Below, in pieces: positions 28,548 through 36,039 of a stretch of 64,000 nt of DNA. Position numbers and translations under genes: made by a program. Source of the stretch: Enterococcus hirae ATCC 9790 (lineage in GTDB: Bacteria > Bacillota > Bacilli > Lactobacillales > Enterococcaceae); contig NC_018081.1 in NCBI RefSeq assembly GCF_000271405.2, forward strand, positions 1,740,073 to 1,804,072. Reading direction: 5' to 3'. The notes under the pieces were generated by a model, which was not told the origin of the DNA, ran no database searches, and saw only the letters and a program-made list of their open reading frames with translations. How positions within the stretch are numbered: position 1 is the stretch's first letter; the number at the start of each line of letters is the position of its first letter.

Positions 28548-28556
28548 CTCAAAGTC

Positions 28557-29204
28557 ATGGAAAAAACAATTAAACCTTATCAATATTATTTTATTAAAAG
28601 AGAAGTCGAACAATTAATATCAGTCTATCATTCAGTAAACGATTCTAAAACGATCGAAACGGTCCAAGCATTAGCTGTGGAGAGAATAGAGGAACTAGTA
28701 GAACCCTCACAAAGGATGAACCTTTTCTTAGAAAACATCTTAGATACTTCTTTGACTAAAGAAACTGCTGAACGCTTATTAGAAGAATTAAAAGAATCAG
28801 TTCAACCTTTTGAGCAACCTTCGAAAGCTCAAATCGAAAAATTATTCCGAAAAGTGAAAAAGCTAAAACAACCTGATTGGAATCATTTGGATTTAAGAGA
28901 ACACACCTATATTGGATGGAATGATCCTGGTACCCAGAAAAAATTTCTTGTTTATTATGATGAATCAGGGAAGTTAAACGGTATTCGCGGGACTTTATCC
29001 CCGACCATCACGAAAGGGATTTGTACGATTTGTAAAAAAACTTCGAGTGTGTCACTCTTTTTAGCAACAACAAAATCGAATTCAGATGGCACCTATACGA
29101 AAAAAGGAAACTATATTTGCCATGATAGTGAGCATTGTAACCACAATTTAGTCCAATTGACTCCTTTTTATGAATTTACTGAGATTGTAAAAAAAGAAGG
29201 ATAA
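28557..29204 (+). CDS. FusB/FusC-family EF-G-binding protein
   Basis: A 215-residue protein, close to FusB (213). The N-terminal helical domain (about 1-85) is joined to a C-terminal domain with a four-cysteine zinc finger: CTIC (156, 159) and Cys188 and Cys194 in NYICHDSEHC. FusB-type proteins bind EF-G and release it from ribosomes stalled by fusidic acid. The match rests on length, domain order and zinc finger. Chromosomal homologues exist in several Firmicutes. The leader peptide and hairpins suggest induction by ribosome stalling. Confidence 0.82.
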   Translation: MEKTIKPYQYYFIKREVEQLISVYHSVNDSKTIETVQALAVERIEELVEPSQRMNLFLENILDTSLTKETAERLLEELKESVQPFEQPSKAQIEKLFRKVKKLKQPDWNHLDLREHTYIGWNDPGTQKKFLVYYDESGKLNGIRGTLSPTITKGICTICKKTSSVSLFLATTKSNSDGTYTKKGNYICHDSEHCNHNLVQLTPFYEFTEIVKKEG

Positions 29205-29209
29205 TTTCA

Positions 29210-29238
29210 TTGTATTTTTCATAAATATATGCTATTTT
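29210..29238 (+). promoter_or_regulatory. Promoter of the fluoride-riboswitch transcript
   Basis: TTGTAT (29210-29215), 17-nt spacer, TGC-extended TATTTT (29233-29238). Confidence 0.6.
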
Positions 29239-29252
29239 AATTGATGAAGTGA

Positions 29253-29350
29253 ATAGGTGATGGTGTTCGCCTTTAAACGTTAATCTTAAGATAACTAATG
29301 ACGCCTACTAAGAATCGGGATACCCCTTTTTTTAGTAGGCGTTTTTTTTT
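29253..29350 (+). ncRNA. Fluoride riboswitch (crcB motif)
   Basis: The aptamer core shows AGGTGATGGTGTTCGCCT (29255-29272), then TTTAAACG, an internal helix and CTAATGACGCCTAC (29296-29309), the crcB-motif layout. The segment ACGCCTACTAA (29301-29311) also pairs with TTAGTAGGCGT (29332-29342) followed by a T run, giving a terminator that competes with the aptamer. Fluoride binding should allow read-through into the CLC gene, whose ribosome site follows at once. Confidence 0.9.
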
Positions 29351-29364
29351 GAGGAGGAAAAGAG

Positions 29365-30657
29365 ATGGAAAATCGATTACCTGATCCAATTAGGGTCGTC
29401 GTATACATGATCAAATGGTTATTGATCACATTGCTATTGGGAATTTTTATGGGAAGTTTATCAGCCTTTTTTCTCAATAGTTTAACATGGGTTACTAATA
29501 TACGCCTTGCTTCACCCTGGTTGTTGTTTCTTTTACCAGTAAGTGGTGGAATTTTTGCTTTTTTATATAGTAAGTACGGAGGAAATTCTGGTAGAGGAAA
29601 TAACTTAGTGATTGATCAAGGAAATGGTGGGGAAGAAAAAATTCCTTTACGCCTGATTCCTTTAACGTTATTTGGAACGATTACCACCCATTTATTTGGT
29701 GGTTCTGTCGGACGAGAAGGAACAGCTGTGCAAATGGGAGGCGCTTTAGCAGAAAATTTAGCCCGTCTCTTTCAGTTAAATAAAGTGGAACGGGAGTTAT
29801 TGGTGATCAGCGGGATCAGTGCTGGTTTTAGTTCCGTTTTTGGTACGCCTCTGGCTGGAACACTATTTGGGTTAGAAGTTTTAGCAATTGGAAAAGTTAG
29901 AACAGAAGCCTTATTTCCAAGTTTTTTTGCAGCACTGTTTGCTAACTTTGTGACTGAAAGCTTTGGGGTGAAACATATCCATTACCCTATGGGGACGATT
30001 CCAAATTGGGATGTATCTCTTTTCTTTAAATTATTCGTTGCAGGCATTGCTTTTGGTCTTATTGGTTGGGTATTTAGTCGTTCGATCGTTTTTTTGAAAA
30101 CTTGGTATGCCAAAAGAATGGCTAGTCCAGTTCTACGTAATTTTATTGGCGGAGCTGTGGTCGTCATCGCAGCGCTCTTATTGCAAACCCAAAGATATTT
30201 GGGGCTCAGTTTGCCTTTGTTAACTGATGCCTTTAATGGTACCGCCCATTTCTATGATTTTCTTGGAAAGCTTGGATTTACTGTCTTGTCTTTAGGTGCT
30301 GGTTATCAAGGTGGAGAGGTAACTCCTTTATTTGAAATTGGAGCGACATTAGGTGCTGCTCTAGCACCAATCTTACATGTGTCCATTCCTTTTTTAGCAG
30401 CCTTGGGATTCATTGGCGTCTTTTCAGGAGCAACAAATATACCCATTGCTTGTTTTGTTATGGGAATCGAATTGTTCGGTGGACAAGCAGCCAGTTATTT
30501 CTTTATGATCTGTCTGGTGAGCTTCATGTGTTCTGGTAATAGTGGAATTTATTCAGCACAAAAAGTAGTAGTGAAAAAGGGAATTCTTTTCCTGCCAATG
30601 ATGGGAAGTCAGAAACAGTCTGAGCGATCTAAAGGGAGAACGAAAACACGAAAATAG
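29365..30657 (+). CDS. CLC-F type fluoride/proton antiporter
   Basis: A 430-residue CLC-family membrane protein with about 10 to 12 helices. The usual selectivity motif GSGIP is replaced by GNSGRGNNLV (73-82), and GSVGREGTAVQMG (114-126) is present, both in line with the fluoride-exporting CLC-F branch. It exports fluoride in exchange for protons. GAGGAGG precedes ATG 29365. The upstream fluoride riboswitch strongly supports fluoride rather than chloride as substrate. Confidence 0.9.
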   Translation: MENRLPDPIRVVVYMIKWLLITLLLGIFMGSLSAFFLNSLTWVTNIRLASPWLLFLLPVSGGIFAFLYSKYGGNSGRGNNLVIDQGNGGEEKIPLRLIPLTLFGTITTHLFGGSVGREGTAVQMGGALAENLARLFQLNKVERELLVISGISAGFSSVFGTPLAGTLFGLEVLAIGKVRTEALFPSFFAALFANFVTESFGVKHIHYPMGTIPNWDVSLFFKLFVAGIAFGLIGWVFSRSIVFLKTWYAKRMASPVLRNFIGGAVVVIAALLLQTQRYLGLSLPLLTDAFNGTAHFYDFLGKLGFTVLSLGAGYQGGEVTPLFEIGATLGAALAPILHVSIPFLAALGFIGVFSGATNIPIACFVMGIELFGGQAASYFFMICLVSFMCSGNSGIYSAQKVVVKKGILFLPMMGSQKQSERSKGRTKTRK

Positions 30658-30684
30658 TTGTTGCAAAAGGAAAGATTACAAAAA

Positions 30685-30721
30685 GTAAAAGGCATTTGGG
30701 GGGCACCCAAATGCCTTATTT
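30685..30721. terminator. Bidirectional terminator
   Basis: AAGGCATTTGGG (30689-30700) pairs with CCCAAATGCCTT (30706-30717). It lies between the convergent CLC and YdcF-type genes. Confidence 0.88.
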
Positions 30722-31919
30722 AAATAAAGATGCTCAAAGCTGCGAATAATACGGTAAATAGCACGATTAAGCCACCAACGATCAAGTGTCTTTTTTTGTG
30801 CAGAACCAAGATGGCGATATATTCTCGCAAAAATGCATTCGGCAAGTAGTAAAAGGCAGTTTTCGCTCCGATTCCATCCGCTTTTAAACCAGCTTGCTTT
30901 GCATAAAGACCTGCACGGAAGATGTGGTAATTATTAGAAGTGAAAATCGCTCGATATGGCCCACCAGTTTGTTGATCCATGAGTTCTTTAGAAAAACGCA
31001 TATTTTCTAAAGTTGTCTTTGAATTGGCTTCCACCAAGATATCTCTCTCAGGAATGCCTTTAGCTAAAGCATATTGCTTCATCGCAATTGCTTCCGGCAC
31101 TTTTTCATCTGATCCTTGACCACCAGACATCAATAGAATAGGCGGGTTCAAGGTTGCTTTACTTTGTGCCCAATAAAAGGCGATCGCTTTGTCGATTCTT
31201 TTTGCTAAAAGAGGGGATACCGTTTCGCCATTGAGTAGACCAGCCCCTAAAACAATAATGTAATTTTGGTTGTATCGTGGACGGTTGAACTGATACAAAA
31301 AAGAAACGGTTATAAAGTTATAGAAAACCACAAAAAGATAAAACAGAATCAATGGGACAGCCGTGAATAATACATTGAACCATTGTGGGAAATATTGGAT
31401 AAAGAAGATTTGAAATATAGTATATAACGTCAAAAAGATTGCTAATAATAAAGTTAAGAGATTGGCTAATGAGCGAGATTCTCTTTTTAAAACTAATAAC
31501 CCGTTCCAAAATAAAAAAACGATCAAAATGTAAACGCCAAATAACAAGATCAACAAAACGGGGATAGCAATTATTGCAAATAAACCACCAATAAAAATAT
31601 TTTGTGTTTCAAGCAGCAAGGTGACTAAGTAGCCACCAAAACTAATTAAAAAGAAATTAAACAATACCCCGTTCAATAGTTTGCGTTTTTCAGTAAAATA
31701 GGAGAATGCAAAAATACTGAAAAAAACAAGTGGGATCAAAAAGTAAAAGGTGGAATAAAAAATTTCCAAAACAATGAAGTAAGTGACCATCATCATAAAT
31801 GTCCAAGATCCACAATAAAAGAACAGAGCAGGATCACTTTGACGACGGCGCCAATAAAGAATACCGGTAAACCCTAAAACATAGAGAACCAAGAAAGTCA
31901 GGTCTCTTGTCAAATTCAT
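30720..31919 (-). CDS. YdcF/SanA-like (DUF218) membrane protein
   Basis: A 399-residue protein. The first about 200 residues hold six or more hydrophobic helices. The DUF218 domain follows: IIVLGAGLLNGETVSPLLAKRID, LLMSGGQGSDEKVPEA and SKTTLENM. A last hydrophobic segment ends the protein. DUF218 proteins such as SanA and ElyC affect envelope integrity, but the reaction is unknown. AAAGGAG precedes the ATG. It stands alone between terminators. Confidence 0.85.
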   Translation of the reverse strand: MNLTRDLTFLVLYVLGFTGILYWRRRQSDPALFFYCGSWTFMMMVTYFIVLEIFYSTFYFLIPLVFFSIFAFSYFTEKRKLLNGVLFNFFLISFGGYLVTLLLETQNIFIGGLFAIIAIPVLLILLFGVYILIVFLFWNGLLVLKRESRSLANLLTLLLAIFLTLYTIFQIFFIQYFPQWFNVLFTAVPLILFYLFVVFYNFITVSFLYQFNRPRYNQNYIIVLGAGLLNGETVSPLLAKRIDKAIAFYWAQSKATLNPPILLMSGGQGSDEKVPEAIAMKQYALAKGIPERDILVEANSKTTLENMRFSKELMDQQTGGPYRAIFTSNNYHIFRAGLYAKQAGLKADGIGAKTAFYYLPNAFLREYIAILVLHKKRHLIVGGLIVLFTVLFAALSIFI

Positions 31920-32219
31920 AGAATTAACTCCTTTCGTTTAATGAACACGAAATAAAACGTGTTTTGTTTAGGTTGATACCAATTTACGCAAAAACGATTG
32001 ATTGAAAGATAAAATCAATAAAATTGACACAACCTTTACTATTATAGCTAAAATTAGAAAAAAAAGCTGTTCTGAAAAATTAAAAACTAAAAAAGGAAAA
32101 CTTGGGGCATGTAGCAAGGATTGTTAGATAAAAGTACACCTCCTAAGTTAGACAATGACATTCTGACTTAAGAGGTGTACTTAAAATTCTACGTTCTACT
32201 TGTTGGTATTTTAGCTGGA
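31920..32219. other. Intergenic region with a 51-bp inverted repeat
   Basis: AAGTACACCTC (32132-32142) pairs with GAGGTGTACTT (32172-32182), and inner TAAGT with ACTTA. On the minus strand it is followed by TTTTAT and could end the dacA transcript. The rest holds the YdcF-type gene's promoter region and no gene. Confidence 0.5.
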
Positions 32220-33527
32220 TTAGAACAAATTACTAAAAAAATCAGTAACATGTCGCCAACCAATCACAAAGATATTTGCTTTTTCAACTGATTTAGCAGT
32301 AATAATATCTGTGGTTGGTTCTTTATTGTCTTCCAAATAGCCCAGTGAATCATCGGCTAAGGTAATCGTTGCTGTCCCTACCTTCATACCTTTATTGACG
32401 GGGGCTGCTACTTGATCATTCGTTACGACTTTTTTATCAAGGGTAGGAGTAATTTTTAATTTACCAGTATCCATACCATTTCTTACCCAAACTTTTACAG
32501 GATTTTTTAAGGCAACAGCTACTGAAGTTTCTTTGCCATCTTTCACTGCTAAGTTTTTTAAATCTGGAATACTTGCATTGGACTTTCCAAGTTCTTTAAT
32601 TGACCAATTATCATAGCAGTAATCCATTAAACGTCCGGTTTCGTTGAAGCGGGCACTTGGATTTGTAGCATGGTCATCGGCATTTAAAACAACCGTAATG
32701 ACTCGTCTACCATCTTTATTGATCGTTCCAACAAAACAAGCACCAGCAAATTCAGTTGTACCAGTTTTTAAGCCATCTACGCCTTCTTTGTAGTTAACAA
32801 ACCCAGAAAGCATCCAATTCCAATTCACCATTTCGACAGGAGACTGAGTCCCTTCGCCGAACGTTTCATTAGTAGTATTTGTCACTTTTAATACCTCAGG
32901 GAAATCTAAGATCAAGTGTCTGGCAACGATCGCAACATCTTTGGCTGACATTTGGTTTTCTTCTGTTTCCGAGGTACCTTCAGGACGATTCTCACCGAGA
33001 TAGGAATTATTTAATCCAGAGGCGTTCACAATCGTTGCGTCGTTAATACCCCAATCTTTTAATTGTTTTTTCATCAATTCAAGAAACTTTGTTTCACTGC
33101 CAGCTATTTTTTCTGCTAAAGCTACCATTGAGGCGTTAGCAGATTGAATAAAGGCTGAATCAAAAAGTTCTTTGACCGTATAGCTGTTCTCTTTGTGTAA
33201 AGGTACGTTTGACAAGTCAGGAACAACGCTCAATTTTTCAGCATAATCTGAAATTGGCACTTTTTCATCCCAAGTCAGTTTTCCTTCTTTTACTTGATCA
33301 AGAACGATATAAAGACCAATTATTTTGGTGATTGAAGCAATTCCCATTGGTTTTTCTCCATCTTGATCATAAAGGATCTTACCACTCTCTGCATCAACAG
33401 CAAAAGCGGCTTTTGCATTGACTTTGAATGATTCGTCAGCGTGAACTGCTGTGATTGGTAAAATCGCAGCGAGGCACAAGATCAAACTTGTTAATAACAT
33501 GAACAATCGTAATTTTTTTTGAGGCAT
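32220..33527 (-). CDS. dacA: D-alanyl-D-alanine carboxypeptidase (DacA/PBP5 type)
   Basis: A 435-residue secreted enzyme. The signal peptide ends near ITAVHA (residue 30). Active-site motifs are SITK (65-68), SAN (129-131) and KTG (254-256). A PBP5 C-terminal beta domain and an amphipathic end (VIGWRHVTDFFSNLF) follow, the latter anchoring the protein to the membrane surface. It trims the terminal D-Ala of peptidoglycan stems. AAGGAG precedes the ATG. Confidence 0.95.
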   Translation of the reverse strand: MPQKKLRLFMLLTSLILCLAAILPITAVHADESFKVNAKAAFAVDAESGKILYDQDGEKPMGIASITKIIGLYIVLDQVKEGKLTWDEKVPISDYAEKLSVVPDLSNVPLHKENSYTVKELFDSAFIQSANASMVALAEKIAGSETKFLELMKKQLKDWGINDATIVNASGLNNSYLGENRPEGTSETEENQMSAKDVAIVARHLILDFPEVLKVTNTTNETFGEGTQSPVEMVNWNWMLSGFVNYKEGVDGLKTGTTEFAGACFVGTINKDGRRVITVVLNADDHATNPSARFNETGRLMDYCYDNWSIKELGKSNASIPDLKNLAVKDGKETSVAVALKNPVKVWVRNGMDTGKLKITPTLDKKVVTNDQVAAPVNKGMKVGTATITLADDSLGYLEDNKEPTTDIITAKSVEKANIFVIGWRHVTDFFSNLF

Positions 33528-33650
33528 TTTTTTCTCCTTGTTTTCTAATAGTTTTCCTATAAATTAAAATTTTATCAAAGAGATAGAGTAGTTTCAATAT
33601 TTCTGATAAAAACATAATAAAAGATATTTATAGAAAAAGGAGAAAAGTGG

Positions 33651-33773
33651 TTACTTCTCTTGATCTTTGCTACGAATTTTTACCGGTTGCGCTTCTGGTT
33701 CATTCAATCGAGAAGCAACAAAAATAGTAACAGCAGTTAGGGTTAATAAACTGAAGATCATGAATATGTGCAT
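33651..33773 (-). CDS. Unrecognised 40-residue membrane peptide
   Basis: A short frame begins at ATG 33773 behind GAGGTGAT. One hydrophobic helix (HIFMIFSLLTLTAVTIFVA) is followed by a charged tail (NEPEAQPVKIRSKDQEK). It lies 123 nt upstream of dacA on the same strand. The ribosome site, helix and charged C-terminus look like a real small protein. I do not recognise a family. Confidence 0.55.
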   Translation of the reverse strand: MHIFMIFSLLTLTAVTIFVASRLNEPEAQPVKIRSKDQEK

Positions 33774-33959
33774 GTGATCACCTCATTCATTTATTTTCTA
33801 TTAGTGTAGCAAAAAGAATTGAATTTCTTTTTAAGAAATGAAAGGAATGATTGAGTAAAGTATGAAATAATTATGAAATTAATTAAATAAAACAAAAATA
33901 GAAATAAGTCGTTTTATTAAAATTCGTTTTATTATCTCGAAAAAATTTGTTGTGGTAGA

Positions 33960-33976
33960 CTTTACTTATAGTAAAG
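33960..33976 (+). repeat. 7-3-7 inverted repeat upstream of the baeRF gene
   Basis: CTTTACT (33960-33966) and AGTAAAG (33970-33976) lie just before AGGAGGG and ATG 34006. It may be an operator or a 5' hairpin. Confidence 0.4.
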
Positions 33977-34005
33977 GAATGACTTTTTTTAGGAGGGATA
34001 CGATT

Positions 34006-35112
34006 ATGACAAAAATGGCGAAAGAATTATTGTCACAGCTGACTTCAGAAGGTGCTACAGGCCCATTCGTCACGATTATGTTGAACACCCATGTCGCACA
34101 TCAAGATGTAGAAAAAGATCAAATCAAGTTCAAAAATTTTGCGAAAGAAGCAAAAAAACGGTTTGAAAAAAAATATGCTGAACATGACTGGTCCTTGTTC
34201 CAAGAAAAAATCACTAGTTTGTTAGAAGATGCTTCATTTTGGCGAAGCGCTACAACAAGCGTTGCTGTCATCTTATCTCCAGAACATACGTATATCCATC
34301 GCTTAGGTATTCCTGTAGATGACCAATATTATGTGAGTGATCTGCCATATCTTCTAGCGATTATCAAAAATAGTCACTTTAACTACGCTTATTATCTACT
34401 AGGATTGAATCGTGATTCAATGAAGTTGTACGAAGTAAACAATAAGCAGGTAACTGAAGTAAAATTACCGGAAGATGCACCGAAAGATGTAGTAACAGCT
34501 TTAGGTTCGGAGTTAACAGGTGGCGGATTAAACTATACTTCAAATGGTAGTGAGGGAGCTACGTTTCATGGTGTCAATCCAAAAGATGAGGAAGTAGAGA
34601 TCGACTGGGTCAATTATTATCAAGCAGTTGATGATTATCTTAAGGATACCTTTGACAATCCTGAAAAACGCCCAATTTATCTCTTTGCGTTACCGGAAAA
34701 CCAAACGATGTTCAAAAAAATCGCTAAAAATCCGTACTATTGTTCTGATGTGGCGATCTCTGCCTCACCTGCACAATTATCGTTAAAAGAAATCGAAGCA
34801 GGAGCTAAAAAACTTTCTGAGGAATTAGCTGCGAAAGAAGCAGAAGGGTATAATCGTTTGTTAGATAAGAAATTTATCGATCAACTAGTAGATATCGTTC
34901 CAGCTGCTAAAGAAGGGAAAATTTCTCACTTGTTTATTGCTACGTCTAACTTAGTGGATGGATTTGGAGAAGATCCAGAAACAGAGTATGACCGCCGTCA
35001 AGTTTTAAATGAATTGGCAGATAATGTCATCATGAACGGAGGACAAGTAGTCATTCTTGAACAAAAAGAGGCACCAGATGAGAAAAGTTTAGTAGCAATC
35101 CTTCGTTACTAA
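34006..35112 (+). CDS. baeRF-family protein (archaeo-eukaryotic release-factor-like)
   Basis: A 368-residue cytoplasmic protein. ATG 34006 lies 8 nt after AGGAGGG; the longer frame from 33952 lacks a site. The layout matches bacterial eRF1-like proteins: an N-terminal domain, a central domain with FALPENQTMFKKIAKN, and a C-terminal RNase-H-like or L7Ae-like part (ISHLFIATSNLVDGFG). Some members act at stalled or hibernating ribosomes. The assignment is from general pattern and the function is unproven. Confidence 0.65.
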   Translation: MTKMAKELLSQLTSEGATGPFVTIMLNTHVAHQDVEKDQIKFKNFAKEAKKRFEKKYAEHDWSLFQEKITSLLEDASFWRSATTSVAVILSPEHTYIHRLGIPVDDQYYVSDLPYLLAIIKNSHFNYAYYLLGLNRDSMKLYEVNNKQVTEVKLPEDAPKDVVTALGSELTGGGLNYTSNGSEGATFHGVNPKDEEVEIDWVNYYQAVDDYLKDTFDNPEKRPIYLFALPENQTMFKKIAKNPYYCSDVAISASPAQLSLKEIEAGAKKLSEELAAKEAEGYNRLLDKKFIDQLVDIVPAAKEGKISHLFIATSNLVDGFGEDPETEYDRRQVLNELADNVIMNGGQVVILEQKEAPDEKSLVAILRY

Positions 35113-35157
35113 TAGAGTGCCATGAGATTTTGCATTTTGAATAAAGAAATGAAAGAG

Positions 35158-35192
35158 CACGACTGGGGAAATTTTTTCCTCAGTCTTGTTTA
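35158..35192 (+). terminator. Terminator of the baeRF gene
   Basis: GACTGGGGAAA (35161-35171) pairs with TTTCCTCAGTC (one G-T pair), followed by TTGTTTAT. Confidence 0.7.
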
Positions 35193-35432
35193 TAGTTAAA
35201 AAATAAAAAGTAGAAGAAGTCGATTCAACTGGTGTTATTTTACTATCAACTATCGTTCTTATGGGGAATCTTATCAAAAAAAATCGTTAGAGAAAGTCTG
35301 AATTATAAGGAAACGATTCCATAATTGTTAGGACGGAATACAGAGATATCACTCTTTTTCTCGTTTTTGTCAGAAAACACCAGATGAAAAGGAAAAAAAG
35401 AAGGGAAAATAGTGGCTATTTTGTAACCGATA

Positions 35433-35555
35433 TGATATATTAAGAGTGTAGTTTTTGTTCGGTAATCTGTGGCATGTTTCAAATAAACATCTTCCAGATA
35501 TACACCATTCAAGTAATTGCAAAATATGTGTTGAAACACAAGGAGGATTTTTATT
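35433..35555 (+). promoter_or_regulatory. Promoter and structured 5' leader of the cold-shock gene
   Basis: An extended -10, TGATATATT (35433-35441), would give a leader of about 108 nt. ATCTG (35465-35469) with CAGAT (35495-35499) and ATGTTT (35474-35479) with AAACAT (35485-35490) form a two-part hairpin. Long folded leaders are usual for cold-shock mRNAs. AAGGAGG precedes the start codon. Confidence 0.55.
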
Positions 35556-35756
35556 ATGGAAACAGGTACAGTAAAATGGTTTAACTCAGAAAAAGGTTTT
35601 GGATTCATTACAGCAGAAAACGGTAACGATGTATTCGTTCATTTCTCAGCTATCCAAGGCGACGGATTCAAAACTCTTGAAGAAGGTCAAACAGTAAACT
35701 TTGACGTTGAAGAAGGTCAACGTGGCCCTCAAGCAACTAACGTTGTTAAAGCTTAA
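35556..35756 (+). CDS. Cold-shock protein (Csp family)
   Basis: A 66-residue single OB-fold protein that binds single-stranded RNA and DNA. RNP1 is KGFGFI and RNP2 is VFVHF. Length and sequence are typical of Firmicute CspA/B/C. Codon choice is strongly biased to favoured codons, which suggests high expression. A perfect terminator follows. Confidence 0.97.
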   Translation: METGTVKWFNSEKGFGFITAENGNDVFVHFSAIQGDGFKTLEEGQTVNFDVEEGQRGPQATNVVKA

Positions 35757-35771
35757 TTAATTGATTTGAAT

Positions 35772-35812
35772 AAAAGCTCGATAACTACATTGTAGTTGTC
35801 GAGCTTTTTTGT
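35772..35812 (+). terminator. Cold-shock gene terminator
   Basis: AAAAGCTCGA plus AACTACA pairs with TGTAGTT plus TCGAGCTTTT, then a T run. Confidence 0.92.
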
Positions 35813-36039
35813 TTTGGATCAATCACAAAGTTAAATAAGTTCTTCAGATAAGTGGAATTGATTCTGCATCAATAGGTAGTTGAGTAATCAGCCGGTAGTT
35901 AAGGTGATCAGATGATTTAGAAAGTGAACCAATAATATAAAGGTTTTTTTCATAAATGGAAAGAGAGATTAAGAAATTTTCTGGTGATTGTAGTATAATC
36001 GCAAGAGAACATTTAAAGGCAAGAGAAGAGGAAGTAAAT

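Noticed and set aside
35303..35608. 101-codon minus-strand frame over the cold-shock leader
   Set aside because: It covers the promoter, the 5' leader and the start of the cold-shock gene on the opposite strand and resembles no protein.
35956..36039. 28-codon N-terminal extension of DinG
   Set aside because: A TATAAT lies inside it, and DinG proteins begin at the TTG that follows AGAGGAAG.
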